From Thuidium tamariscinum (Eukaryota > Streptophyta > Bryopsida > Hypnales > Thuidiaceae): a stretch of 64,000 nucleotides of DNA. The notes beneath the pieces were generated by a model. The model worked only from the letters and a program-made list of their open reading frames with translations, was not told the DNA's origin and did no database searches. Positions 24,138 to 36,831 of this stretch are shown here, one piece after another. The translations under genes and the position numbers were made by a program. The DNA is taken from the NCBI GenBank assembly GCA_947034885.2, contig OX344751.2, forward strand, positions 9,238,001-9,302,000, written 5' to 3'. The number at the start of each line of letters is the position of its first letter. The first letter of the stretch is position 1.

Positions 24138-27100
24138 CACATTGTGTGAATGTGTGATGCAAAATAGTATATGCTTCTTGCAATCACTTGGTATATTGAA
24201 AAAGCAACGTGTAAAAATATTTAAAATAGTGTACAATTGAAGAGGTTCGCAATTCTAAAGCTTGAAAACTTTCAGAACTTCATTTAACTTAGTTGGCTTC
24301 AATTTATAAGGAATGGATTTGATTTTCACGTTCATAGATCTATACATTAAATTAAGTTGTTTGTTTGTTTTGGTTACCATCAATAAGCCCTTGGAGGGGT
24401 GCAAAGGCTTTGTTTCAAGGTATTTGAACCTACAACATGAAAATGATTGAATTTCAAGGTTTTTATTATGAACTAAGAAATTGAAAATTTTCTTTTACTT
24501 TTATTTTGATTGTGACAATGGCATAAGGCAGGGTTTTATTTTTTTTCATTTCTTATGAAGTGCCAAAGTGGCAATACTTCATTTTATTGTGGAGCTCCAA
24601 AATCTCAACATTCATTCATATATTGGATAGAAAATATCATATTAGCACACAATAGGTATCTATCATTCTATTTTCATCCATTATTTGGCAATTTCATCCA
24701 GTACTTTTAAAAGATTTGAAGTTTATTGGCAATTTCATCCAAAATTTTACTATTTATTTTCTAGAGGCTTGGTGCCAAACTACCAGGCCAAAAATTTTGG
24801 TACAATTTTGCACCAATTCACCAAAAAAGAAACATTGGTGCAAGGCACATACTAGTGTACATTCTAGACAATCTAAACTAATGTGCCCTATATTGTTGCC
24901 ACTACCAAAATGATTTTTAATTTCTCTAATCCCAAATTAGATCAAATATCCCTAAGTTTTACCAAGTGTACATCTAAATGTCACAAAACAAAGCTTGTGC
25001 ACCCTTTTTTGTTGAAGGCTTTTTCATAGTACCAAGAATATGATGAGGTAATGTATGGTTTGAAAGATCTCACTCTTACAAATAAAACAAAACATAATAA
25101 ATAAGTAGCCTAATTTAAGGTATGGATTAATTGATTTGATTTGTTTTGTTTGTTATAGTTATTTTAAGATGTTTAAAACTAAGCATCCTTGTCAAATTTT
25201 GGGTATTTTTGGAAAGCCCCCAATTAGGAGGAGTGTAAAGATTTTGTTTTGTAGCATTTTAGCTCTCAAAACAAAATATGTAAAATTTCAAAGTTTTTAA
25301 TGAAAAAAATAGAATTCTATGAATATTACTAGGGCAACAATGCAACAAAATAGTCTTTATATGTTAAGTTAGGTTGTTTCTTTGTTTTTATGTTTGTTTA
25401 TTTGTAGACTTCACATTATAGATAAAGCCTTATATGAAGAAAAGATCAAAAGGAGTCTCTTGAAATTCTAAGTATTATAGAAAATTTGTGAGGCAATATC
25501 TTGAGCATGTTATATTTTAGTAAACAAATAAATGTTTGGCTATTAAGAAAAGATTATATAACTGTGTAAAAATCTGAATTAAACTCCTTATACAAAATAT
25601 TGATGAATTATACAAGCCAACTACTATCCTAACCATAGTAGGTAATTTCAAAATATTTTGCAAGAGATACTATCCTAACTATATTTTGCAAAACATTATA
25701 TAGTCTTGATTTACATCCAGCTAAATTGTATAGGTTTTAAGGAAGCTTATAGATGATGGTGGCAAATTTCTAAGTAATAAAGTTTATAAAGCAATATTTG
25801 TACTTTAGGAGTATTTGACATCTGGAGGTTGGCTTAGTTGTAGCTTTGTTTTAGATAATTTTAGTGAAGCTATTGATGTAATGAGAATATTTAGATTGAG
25901 TTATTTGAGAGAATTGGTCACTAGACGTTGGTTTGTAATTAAGGCTCTAGCTAGTGGATTTGAAACCACAGTGCATAGTGGAGGTCAATTTAGGTTTTGA
26001 TATTTGGAGATTGGTTCACAAAGGGAGTTCATGGCAATTGCTTTTGAGTAACTTGGGTGAAGTTTTTGACTTGCAACAAATTTTTGCAACTATTTTGCTA
26101 GGAGATTGTCATATAGATAGAAAGTTTGTGATAAGGGCTATGGCATGGTAAAATTATAAACAAGGTGCATAGTGAGGGGTGGTTTAGGTTCAAGTGTTTA
26201 TCCTCTTCTTGAGCTTTTTATTCATATGATTTAATCAAAAGTCATACTACTTTAAACTTTTCAATCAATACATCCAACATTCTTCTTCTAATTTTGAAAT
26301 TTGGCAAGTATGCAACTTATATGATATATGATATTAGATGCAGAATGTCAAAAGAATAACCATTAGTAGAGATTCTTCATGTGAATCTCTACTGATGTAA
26401 TTTTGCAATATATCCATTTATTTTGCAAGAGTGGTCCCTAACCCTAACATTGGAAAAAGACAATCCAATGCAATTAGATTTCATGCAATCATATCTTATT
26501 ATATTTCTAAAAAATATGAATTGAATAAAAATTGAAATGCAATCTAAAAATAAAAGCAAACTAGGGACCAAAGAGAAAGCATTTCATGACTAGCTATTTT
26601 ATGACTTTAGAACTTATTTGTAAGAAAATAGAATTTTGAAGTAAATAATCTTGTTGGTGTCTTTGTGACACTAACTTTGTACCTCCACTAATAGAATAAA
26701 TCATTTGATGTAACTATAATGCAACATAATGAGAATATTATAGTTGGATGTGATCATAGATTGTAATAGATCTAGCATAAAATAATTTTAAAAATCAACA
26801 ATTTTAGAAACAACATTTTTTTTTAAAAAAAGGTAGAAAAAATTCAAGAAATATTTAAAAAAAAATTTGTCATCTTTCAAATTGGATTTCTTTGGAAAAG
26901 TATTAAATTTGGCACATGAATAGTGAATATACTATTACCTTAAGAAAGTAGATAGTTATAGAATGTGCATTGCATATACATTGAGACTTATTTGACTCAA
27001 TTTATCTAATGGCAAATTACTTTATGGCGAATTTTTTTAAAATGGCAGTATTCTATATGCCATTTTTCAAACTATATGGTCTGAACTAAAAACTAATATT

Positions 27101-28756
27101 TAGGATAATTATAGATTTTTAGATATCTAGGACACATAGAGATTTCAAAAATCTATGATTGATTTGTGTTCCAGACTACATGGTGTGAATTGTAAAAAAT
27201 GTCAAAGTAATTAAATTTAACCATTTTAATGAAATTCACCATCTTAATATATTCTTTAGTTTATACTCATTATCGAAATAAAATTAATGTCAAATTATCT
27301 CTAACAAACCTCTATACAAGTTAATTTAATTAGTGTAAGATTCCAATTAAAGAAATTGAATTGAATGAACAACAAAAGAATTCATAATAGTTCATGAACA
27401 TTTGAATGAACTTCAAATGATATGTACAATATGTGATATAATATGAAAATAGTAAAAATTTATATCTAAATTTGTGTGGATTAGTATTATTATAGTAGAA
27501 GTTGAATGCAACATAGGGTCATAAGGTGTACTAACTTTTGTGCTCTATTGAGATTTTCAAAAATTATGGACATATATTGAAAATTGATGTTGATATAAAA
27601 TTGATTTTAGGTGCTTTTGAAATGTCAATCTTGTTCTATCATAATTAAATAATCATTATATTCTTGCAAAAATACAAGAGTCTTCAAAAACACAACACAT
27701 TCTATTTGGAATAGTCTACCCTAAATGTCAAAAGAAAAAGATTAGTGTTGATGATTTTTGAGCTATTATTTGTTTATACATGGAAATATGTGAAAAAAAA
27801 ATTGAAAAAAAAATTAGATTTTTTTGAATGTTTGTTTGTATTTTTTTTTTGTTTACTTTAATTCTTTTTAATCTTCTAAAAAATAAAATAAAATTTGGAA
27901 AATTTGGAATGCATTGAAAATAGAAAGTCTTTTTAGATATTAGACCTAAGAAAAATTATCTTTAAAAGTTATGCAAAAAAAGGCACTTCGGAAAATACCA
28001 AAAAAAATGGACACATTGGTGTTCAATTTTTTTAAATATTAAAAAAATTGAAAAAATAAAGTTAAAAAATACATTTTTCCTAATTTAAAGGTGTTTTTTC
28101 TCAACCATTTTCATCTTGGGATAAAAAATTGTGTTCTATGCACTTATATAAAGGTAGTGAAAAGGTAGTGTTTAAAAGATCCACATGTACATTTTTTTTA
28201 AAAGTTTTATATTTAAAATGGAAACACAATGCTTAAGCTATGAGGGAAAAAATACTTATCCAAGGCTAAGAGAATAAAAATTAGGATAAGTCTTACTTGC
28301 AATCATCTTCACTTGCAATGTTGGATCTTTGGTTCATGGGGCTTTGAAATTCTGAACTTAGTTTGATATACTAATGCATTTGAAGGATGCATACTTAATT
28401 GTCATTTGCTAAGTCTTCATTATTTTACTTTGAGTTTTATGTCCAATTTCAAATTTTCAATGGTCATAAGATATCTTATCTTCTTAGAAGAAGATGACAT
28501 TGCGGAAATTGGTGATTGGGGAGGATCCAAAAGCAATGATATATTTGTCAATGATTTTAGTTTTAGATGAGTGAATAAAATATATACCTAATCTCCATTA
28601 TTCATTGCAAATGTACCAAAAATTATTCAAGATAGATGGACAAGTGGAAAAGCAAGGATCAACCAAGGTTTCAATGACAATACCACAAATGATTTTAATA
28701 AATAATGCTTATGTAATTAATTAGTATCAATATAACAAAATGAGTGGAACATGTAT
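24138..28756. other. AT-rich repeat-filled region without a gene
   Basis: Contains diverged repeats related to 20650-20880, and fragments with TTGGCAATTTCATCC similar to the interior of the element at 58889-59178. Frames at 25815-26151 (61 and 65 codons) show no domain. At about 27014-27242 a decayed relative of family D is visible (GGCGAATTT...AAAATGGCAGTATT at the left, AATGAAATTCACCAT at the right). Confidence 0.45.
26365..26393. repeat. Perfect short hairpin
   Basis: AGTAGAGATTC and GAATCTCTACT form a perfect 11-bp stem with a 7-base loop. Its role is unknown; it may be the relic of a small MITE. Confidence 0.5.
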
Positions 28757-29549
28757 AATTGTGAAAAAAATTTCACTATTGCCGACTTTGACACCCTCCT
28801 AAGGGCTGAAAATTTGTCTATTTAACATGAAATTTTTGCATAAGATCACCTCTATATTTGTAATATATGTTCTAAATTTCAAGTTCAAAAGACGAGCCTA
28901 GAAAAAGATATTCAAAATCCCTCAACATGTGTAGTTTTGAGGTTGAGTTTTTACATCCGTGTCAAACTTTGCTCCACAAAATAACACTATACTAAGGGCT
29001 CAAAAACTCCTCCTCACAACTACACATGTTGAGAGATTTTGGATATCTTTTTTTTGGTAATTCATTTGAACTGGAAATTTGGAACCCATGTTATCAACAT
29101 AGAGATGACTTCACCAAAAAAAAAGCATGATAAGAAACCAATTTTTCAGCCCTTGGGATGGTGTTAAAGTTGGCAATTGTGAAAATTTTCTCAAAACTAC
29201 ACTTGTTGGGAGATTTCAAATATCTTTTTTTGAATTTATTTTTTTACCTTAAAATTTTTTTATACATATTAAAAACATAGAAATTGTTTCATGACAAAAA
29301 TTTCATGGCAAAAAAAAAAAAAATCAATCCTTGGGAGGGTGTCAAAGTTGAAAGTAGTGAAATGTTTCTCACCACTACCCATGTTGATAGATTTTGAATA
29401 ACTTTGTTATGGTGAATCTTCTAGCCTTGAAATTTGGTACATGTGTTATTGACATAAAGATTATGTTGTACCAAAAATTTCATGGTAAAATACCAATTTT
29501 TGAGCTCTGAAGAGGCTCTCAAAGTTGGTTGCACTAAAATTTCCTTCAC
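28757..29549. repeat. Tandem array of ~177-bp units with one inverted unit
   Basis: Three direct units start at CTACACATGTT (29020), CTACACTTGTT (29197) and CTACCCATGTT (29375), spaced about 177 bp, each carrying GAGATTTT or GATAGATTTT, then GAAATTTGG-like, then CTTGGGAGGGTGTCAAAGTTG-like blocks (in part). A further unit at 28757-28934 runs in the opposite orientation. The units are clearly diverged from one another. Confidence 0.7.
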
Positions 29550-30869
29550 TACAATTTCAAAAACGCCATTTTGATTGAGACCTTACTATACAAACAGCAA
29601 GTTGCAAACTTCTAAAGAACTATCCACTAAAAGGAAACAACTCTATTTGAATAGAAAATTTAATGTAGGAGTTATTGGAAAAATCAAATGAAAAATTTTA
29701 AGAAGGTGATACAAGAATTTAAATCAAATATTTGGAATCTAGTTGGCACCATATAGTATTATGAAGATATATAGAGAGTATAATTACATGGATATATGGT
29801 TTTAAGTATATATACAAAGATTCCATATTGTTTGTTGTAAGTGGGGAATGATAAGAAATAATACATGATCTCTAAGATGCAGCTTCGAAATTCAAGGAGA
29901 AATTACGAACCATTGAAAAATAAAATCTTTGGTTCTAAGGTGAATCTCTCACTAAGTCACTATCGACTCAAAAGACTAGGAGTTGAATTTCAATTAGTCA
30001 ATTGGTGATTTCTATAAAAAGAGTATTTCATATTGAGAATTTTGAACCCATGAAGGCATGAAATAACTGAAGATTATAGAATGTCAAAAAGTTATGCCCT
30101 ACAGAGTAACATCCGTAGCATAGTTGTTCTCTTGGACAGTGCGACAATGCAACAAACAGATGTCATGCAACATCCAATAGAACCCTCACAATGTCCAATT
30201 GACTAAACATGTAATTGATTTTGCAAAAAAAACATCAAAAATTTACAATTTTGACATATTAAAGTTTCATTTCATTGAAGTGTCTCAATTTAATGAATAC
30301 ATATTACATTCTAAATCTAGATTCATGATTATAGTGAAATTAAAAAAAAATTGAATCGTTGACAATGAACTTACACAAACAGGTTGTGACAAGATATGAA
30401 GACATTCTCTAGTACGACATCAGATATCCTACACAACACCAAAAGCAAAAAACATGTCCAACAAGAGAACTATGGTCCCCTAGCGGCACTGTCCGAGGTG
30501 ATGCGCGAGGTGATAAATGGAAAGTTGGGCATACATCATGTGTTCATGGACGAATTGTTATGCAGCTCAATGCAGAAATTTTCCTCTAATTTGAGAACCT
30601 CTGTTCGATTCAAGTTGGAAGCAATATATGAACATCACTGACAGTACGTACGTGAATCAAGCTTCTTCAGCTTTCATTTGCTGGAAAGAATGGTTAAATG
30701 TATGTACACCCCATGCATCAGGCCAATCAGTGACATATATATTCATGGCCAGACACGGACTAAATCTTGCTATCTACACTGTCGCAACTAATCGAGTAGA
30801 ATCGAAATTCCACAATTCACCCAAATCTTGACGCCTCCAAATTGAAGCTCTGCTTCGAGACTAAATCCA
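29550..30869. other. Intergenic region downstream of the carbonic anhydrase gene
   Basis: AT-rich to about 30380, then more balanced composition. A plus-strand frame of 81 codons at 30396-30641 has no recognisable domain. Part may be the 3' UTR of the minus-strand carbonic anhydrase gene. Confidence 0.4.
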
Positions 30870-32777
30870 TCAATATGTGTTCATGAGGAATTGGCGTCCA
30901 TGGCTGGGTTGCGAGGGTCTCACATTTGCGATCTGCAGTCCACAAGCATCGATATATTCCACTGTCAGCTTCTCAGTTCCACATACTACGTATTTCAATT
31001 CCTAGTCCTGACTTCCACCACGTCAGGAAGACGTACTTTGTTGAATTGTTAGCTAGAGATTATGTGAGCACTTCTTCGTCGCTTCTTTCGCGAATATATG
31101 TATTTTGAGAATCGAAAAAGCAGGTAGCTAGGGTTCCGATTCATTGAATGGCAGGAGAATACTCACCGGCATCGCCTTCTTGAACAGCCGAATCTGGCGC
31201 TTGGAAATGGTGGGAAACTGCAAATCGCACACACATGCAGAGATTGATTAATGGGTCAACAGGAGCTGAGAGATCGAGATGCTCGGATCATGTATTCAAT
31301 CACGACACTTTCAAGAGCCATGAAGTACGTGCTCCATTAATTAAGTACCAGTTGGGAAGTTCTTAATTGTGCCTACATATATGATTCCAACAGGAATTAA
31401 TTGATCATGGTATAAGCCTCGTAGTCACAAATGGCTTGCAGCTGAGGAAGTAAATTAAAGAGCTAGGATTAAACTGGTCTCCAGCTCGCTCAGGGAGCTT
31501 ACATTCCACAGCATGACGGTCCACGTGACATTTTCCGTGCAAGGAGGGGTGGTGAGGGAGCCTTTGTATCTGGCGTAGCTTTTCTGGAACTTGGGCAGGT
31601 CGATGGGATTGAGCATGAACTCGGTGCCAGGAGAACTGCTCTGCGACGGCAGGTGCTTCTCGAACTGTTAAATCATCCCACAGCGCACCGCATCAACCAT
31701 CAGCACGTACCGTACCCAATTCAAATCAATGACTCCAAATAGTGATCGTCCAACTGGTGCAAAATTTGATTAACCCTCGTAAGTGGAAGAATGAAGCATA
31801 CGGTATATTGGTAAGCCTTTAAGGAACCATGTAGACTTAAGTTTACCAATTATTTGGCGGTTCAAATTGAATTATAGTTCAGTTAGTTGTTGTAGTACCT
31901 GAGCCAGGAATTTGTTGTCGGCGCCCTTGACGAAGAGCCAGGCGATCACTGCTCTCTTGCCGTCGTCACTAGAGTACACTTGGTGCAGCTCCATCGGAAA
32001 GCTGTGCCCCAGAATCTTGTGTTCGCTGCCCATGTGGAAGTGGAACTGGGCAGGTCGGTAGGTCACGCCGTCGATCTTCAGAACTCCCGCAGTCTTCTCC
32101 ACAGCGACCTGCTCACAAATCCAGTTCCAATGGATATATATTTATCGGAAAAAAGTCAGCATGGAGCTAGCGGCAGGCCATTACGTAAGTTTCATTCGAG
32201 TTAATGAACTTGGGTAGTCCAGCTCATGAATCATTTGAAAATAATGAAAAGCTTGATCTCTTCATGTTTAATCTCCGATCTCCGTACATTTGAGACGTGA
32301 ACTCATGAAAGGACCTGAAATTTTATTATGTAGCACCTACCTCAATGGCGTAGCCCACATTGATGGAGATGTTGGCAGGAACTGCATCTTTCGAGCTAGA
32401 AACATCGAGTTCACCCAATGCAGGGTCCACGAACATGATGTTGGGAGTGATCCTTACGGGCGATTGTTCTTTTCCCGTTTTGCAGGCGGTCCAGTTGGAT
32501 TTCAAATCTCCCCAGTGAGCAGGTCCAGTGGGCCCATGGTCGTACGTGAATCTGACTTCATCTGCAGGCAGGCACATCGTTCAGTTTCCGGCCAAACGGT
32601 CATTGTGTTGGAACCGAAGGCAACGATCGAAATAAACCCGAAATAATTTTGGTGCAGCTAGTCACAAGCATAGGCTACATGCATGTGAGTCTCACCTTCC
32701 CCCAGAACCCCGGAGCTCATGCCTTGCAGACACAAGCAAACTGCAAGGGTCCAGTAAAAGCTGCTCCTCCTTGCCAT
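30870..32777 (-). CDS. Alpha-type carbonic anhydrase, secretory
   Basis: Six exons on the minus strand: 32777-32696, 32561-32341, 32108-31899, 31664-31503, 31217-31167 and 30932-30870, giving 262 residues, near the usual length. Residues 1-22 are a signal peptide (MARRSSFYWTLAVCLCLQ). The catalytic core is intact: QFHFHMGSEH places zinc ligands His124 and His126, and MELHQV supplies His143; Glu130 is also present. WGDLKSNWTACKTGKEQSP and SLTTPPCTENVTW carry the conserved Cys pair and the Thr loop. The enzyme interconverts CO2 and bicarbonate, probably in the secretory pathway, apoplast or plastid lumen. Phases fit at every junction. The last exon (IANVRPSQPSHGRQF then stop) is the least certain: it has the expected N-x-R-P-x-Q-P block, but the spacer before it is shorter than usual. 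Confidence 0.88.
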
Positions 32778-33099
32778 CTAGCTTCGTACCCTCTGCAGGA
32801 ACTCAAACGGTTCAAGCTTTTAATTGCAGTCGATCAACACCAGACTTGATCAGGCTCTTCAATTCCAGGCGTACACTTGAATCTTGACGTACTTGCAAAG
32901 AATTTGTCGAAGCTGGCCGGATTGAATCAACTGGTTTAAAGCTGTCCGATCGATCCGGTGCGAGGGTACGTACGTGCTCAATCGGTGGAATGGATCTGTG
33001 TACGTGGTTACAATCTAGCTAGGCTTTCGAGTCCAAGCTTGTCGAAATGATCGACTTGCGTATTTGTGTTTGAGTATTGATCCCTGTGCGCCATCCAGC

Positions 33100-33105
33100 T
33101 TTATA
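33100..33105 (-). promoter_or_regulatory. TATA box of the carbonic anhydrase gene
   Basis: On the minus strand GAGTGAGTATAAAGCTGG lies about 320 bases upstream of the start codon at 32777. It is the best TATA match in the region and would predict a 5' UTR of about 290 bases. Confidence 0.45.
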
Positions 33106-33170
33106 CTCACTCCCTTGTCGTCAGAAACGCAGTTGCTTGCGTTGATTCTTCTTAGTTTCAACACGTAGAG

Positions 33171-33278
33171 GATGCTCCCGTATGCGTCGTTGCCAAGCTT
33201 AACTCGGTTCCATGTTTAGTTAGAGCATGCTGCCGTATGCGTCGTTGCCCGGGAGGGGAAGCGCTTACCTCGGTTCCA
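33171..33278. repeat. Short tandem duplication in the carbonic anhydrase upstream region
   Basis: CCGTATGCGTCGTTGCC followed by CTCGGTTCCATGT occurs twice, at about 33177-33217 and 33232-33278, the second copy with a small insertion. Confidence 0.6.
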
Positions 33279-34284
33279 TGTTGGTGGACCCGGCTGGTCC
33301 GTCCTTCTGAGTCTCCGACCAGTGCATCACGTACGCGGCGCTTGCATGCTAAACTCCTTTTTAATTTGTTGCATGTTGACTGGACGAATATGCTGGAATT
33401 GAATATAATATTAATTGTGGGTGTGAACAACTGAACATCCCCTAACTGGGTTGGATGGGTTCTCACTAAACCCACGAGCTTGCTGGACCGGCTGCATGCT
33501 ACACGTTAGCCGAGTAACTGGCGACGATTTAAGTTCTCGAGATCTAGATCTAGATTTGAAAATGTCTAGACTGAAGCCCCCATTCCCTGTAGTCCTGTAC
33601 CTCGTGAGCAATATTCCTTGGCGTTTTATTTCGCCACCAGTCCGCAGATGTCCCGGCAGAAGCACGCTAACTTCCCGTGGGACCGTGCTCCGGTCACCGT
33701 CGGGCCTACATGACGAACCCAAACCCATATAAACCCATATATCCAAAATTTCCTCTTCACTTGCGGCAAAGGAATACCGCCATGTACTTTAATGAATTGA
33801 ATTCAATGCCATCGACCCGTAACAGCTTGTCAAAGTCTTCAAAGTTTACAATTTATGAGGTCTTGTTATTCTTAATTGTATGTCGTCGCACCAAGTCTCT
33901 TTTTCAATTCGGGGAGAAAACGTGTGATCGAGGCCGGATTGAAGAGTGCTTCTGTTGTTGCTTGCAACTCACTCTTGTCAAAATTAATGAACGTGGATTA
34001 GTATTCGTGACTTAGAGGATAGGGAGGTGCATTGATACCTTGGTGCACCTTTGACTGGCCGGTTTGGACCGATCCAATCTCGGATCCAGTGTCTTGTGAG
34101 AGAAGATGTTTCCGAAACTGCCATTGTTTTTTTTGCCCCTACCAGGAACTAGGTGGCGCAAATGATGATACTAAGGTCAATGTCGCTGAATTGATGTTAT
34201 AGCACATGGCAAATATTCTGATACACATCTTCACAAAGGCCTAATTTCAGATCATAAACTAGGACAAGTACAGATTTTGGACTA
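33279..34284. other. Intergenic region
   Basis: Upstream of the carbonic anhydrase promoter. Open frames up to 112 codons (33677-34015) have no recognisable domain or codon signature. I see no gene here. Confidence 0.4.
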
Positions 34285-34549
34285 AAGTGGGTACACGCAA
34301 AAGCACCACAAATTGCCTAGTTACTATTACTTGGCTATCTAGATTTTCATTTAGTCTTTTTAGAAAGTGAAAGCATGTTCCAATGCACCAATGAATATAG
34401 CATTTGGATACAATATGTAGAAGTTATTAAGGGTCAAAGTTTGTTTCTGAAAACGCTATCTACAATTTGTGTACAATAGTGATTTTGAAAATGTACATAG
34501 ATTGTAAATGGCGCTTTAAGGTCAATTGCGCTTTTGGGTGTATCCACTG
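34285..34549. mobile_element. Mariner-type MITE family B, copy 2 (265 bp)
   Basis: Left end AAGTGGGTACACGCAAAAGC, right end on the minus strand CAGTGGATACACCCAAAAGC, flanked by TA on both sides (34283-34284, 34550-34551). The interior matches the other two copies through GTGAAAGCATGTTCCAATGC. The ends are more diverged than in copies 1 and 3. Confidence 0.8.
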
Positions 34550-35073
34550 TATGCAAAGTGAACTATATTGAAGTTGTGAAATTCCACTAGTTTAACAAAA
34601 TTTGAGTTTTTGATGACTTATTTTCAATGAAAAGATTGTGAAAATGCCCTAAGATAAATTGCATAAGGAAAATATTGTCGACCATGGGTTCAAGTGCGGC
34701 ACTTTCACATAGCGTTCACAAAATTGGCTTAAACTCACCGGAGACGATGCTCTGTCGAGGTTTCGTGTGGTTCTGTCTATGGTTGCACTCAGTTTGTAGT
34801 ACGAATAGACCTCCCGTTTGCGTCCAAGAAAAATAAATAAAAGAATCTTGTGATAATGGAATCGGACTAGATGTAATTCGACTTTATCACATTAAATCAA
34901 GAGATTCATATATGCTTGAAAACTAAGGCAGTTAATATACAAGTCTGTGCACTCCAGCCCAGGTAGTCTACATTCAGCACTCCCTTCTACGACATTGCAA
35001 TTAGAATTGACTGAAGTATACTCCAGCTGGCAACTAGTGTGAGTTCAGCGAATCAGTGGAACAGGGTCTTGCT
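34550..35073. other. Intergenic region and 3' flank of the plastid protein gene
   Basis: No coding frame of note. The part nearest 35073 is probably the 3' UTR of the minus-strand gene. Confidence 0.4.
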
Positions 35074-36764
35074 TCAAACAAGCTCCTTCTCCTTGTCAGC
35101 ATCTTCCAGTTCCCGCAATTCCCCAACTTTGCCTTCAATCTCCTTCACCAGCGCTTCCCTGAAAAGCTCCTCCCTCGCCTCCACTTCCTGCGCGTCCTCC
35201 TGCACAATTGGCAAGTTCAGCCCATCACGAACACTCTTGCTCTTCAAGATTACATTCAGGATATGCAAAACCCCGACTACTCATACTCGTGTTTTTGTGC
35301 TGAGATTAATGCAAAGAAGCCTTCACAGAGTACAAATGGAGATTCTCTAAGGCTTACCATGTCATACATCCAGTGGGCGGTTCCGTTTCCACCAAGATCG
35401 CGGTATTCGTCACTTTCGTAGAATGGATCCTGGCAAAACAACCAACGGAAGGAAAGTACTTCAGGAACCTGTTTCTTACGCATGTCGAAAGCGCTAAACT
35501 GAGGATATTTCGAGAATTGAAAGAACAACAACAATAAATAAATATGGTAGAGTGAAACAGACGACACCAGCATTCAGTCAAGACGGAAAATGACTTACAT
35601 TCATGGATCCAAAGACACAGCAGCCCCAGCAGAAGACCATTGAAAGAATCATGTCTGCCATCCCGGCCCATTGCAACAATTAGCGAAGATAGAGAAATTG
35701 GAAGACCTGAATCCACTGACGAAGCTGAATGAACATGCATGAATAGAACAGATTGAAAGCAGGAAATTGATGTGAAAAGTGTTGAGAGGATTCAAGGTGA
35801 ACATACACAAGTCCTTGGCCATCTTCTCCGGCATCACCCAGTCATTGTAAGTGGTGATGAAAACACTATCAGCGTACATACTATTAGAATTCTCGGTAAC
35901 GATAATAGTGGCAAGAATCGGCAGAAAAGGCACAATCGTGGACAGCAGCTTTGTCTCCCGTCGGACTTTCGGTTTCTCATTCTGCAACAGTTCCATCCAT
36001 AGTAAGAGCTCGATCTATGATTACCCAAATGGTGCACTAACTAACAGTTAAAACCCTAAAGTTTCAAGGCTTCATGATTTTACTGTTACGGTTTGATTGA
36101 TCGTTGCTTGTGAAAGTAATAGAATTCAGAATTGGGTCAACTTTCAAATCACCGTAACCAATGAAGAAAATTGCGTGTGTTGGTCAAAAAAATTCCTCAC
36201 ACAACCTACTCAAAAACTGCAACAATATAACAATTTCGGCCTCTAGGTCCTTGCGGGATTAACCGGAAAACTCCCCTCCCCCAAACCACAAATGTCAATC
36301 CCTGAAGCAAACCCTGATTTTGCTATTGCACACAAAGACAGTCTACTCGTGGAGTCTTGATTCAGAGGAGCATATACAATACTACATACCCTTGAATTCG
36401 AGAATGAACAAACAATACACAAGTTACCAATTCACACAGAGAAGTGGGTGTCACCTTGTCTGACGCACCCGAGGCTCTGACAAGTTGCGAGTAACGTCTG
36501 CTTTCGAGTGAAACACTTGGAAAACCCTACAATCAAATAACATTTCCTTGAGCACAACAGGTTGAATGTTCAACGGATTTGAATATTCAAACAATTTGAA
36601 CTATCATACAATTCTTGAGAGGAGAGTCGCACCACAGAAAAAAGACCAGCAGTAGAAGGAAACTTGACGTTCCGGAAAGACCGAGCACGCAATGAAGACG
36701 ACGTGCTGCAGAAACAATGCAAGTGCAAGCCTCTCCCGCCCAGAACAGCTTGCGCCATAGCCAT
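35074..36764 (-). CDS. Unrecognised plastid-targeted protein with two membrane helices
   Basis: Six exons on the minus strand: 36764-36633, 36526-36455, 35981-35807, 35654-35599, 35429-35358 and 35199-35074, giving 210 residues. Residues 1 to about 60 look like a plastid transit peptide (Ser/Arg-rich, ending near QLVRASGASDK). Helix 1 is about residues 79-96 (LLSTIVPFLPILATIIV) and helix 2 about 127-143 (YMILSMVFCWGCCVFGSM). Between them lies YADSVFITTYNDWVMPEKMA; after them DPFYESDEYRDLGGNGTAHW, and then a charged helical tail of about 40 residues (EEL, LVKEIEGKVGELRELED) that could form a coiled coil. The clear exon structure and matching phases support a real gene. I do not recognise the family; a thylakoid or envelope protein is a guess. 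The first donor could be at 36633 or 36636. Its start codon faces that of the deacetylase gene 67 bases away. Confidence 0.75.
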
Positions 36765-36831
36765 GTCTTCTAAACCAATTGCTTCTGTCAAACCCAACCA
36801 CCGAGCTCTGCAATCACATCTTCAGAGAGGA
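36765..36831. promoter_or_regulatory. Putative bidirectional promoter or overlapping 5' leaders
   Basis: Only 67 bases separate the two divergent start codons. Either transcription starts inside the opposite gene's first exon or the upstream ATG of the deacetylase is not the main start. No TATA box is visible. Confidence 0.45.
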
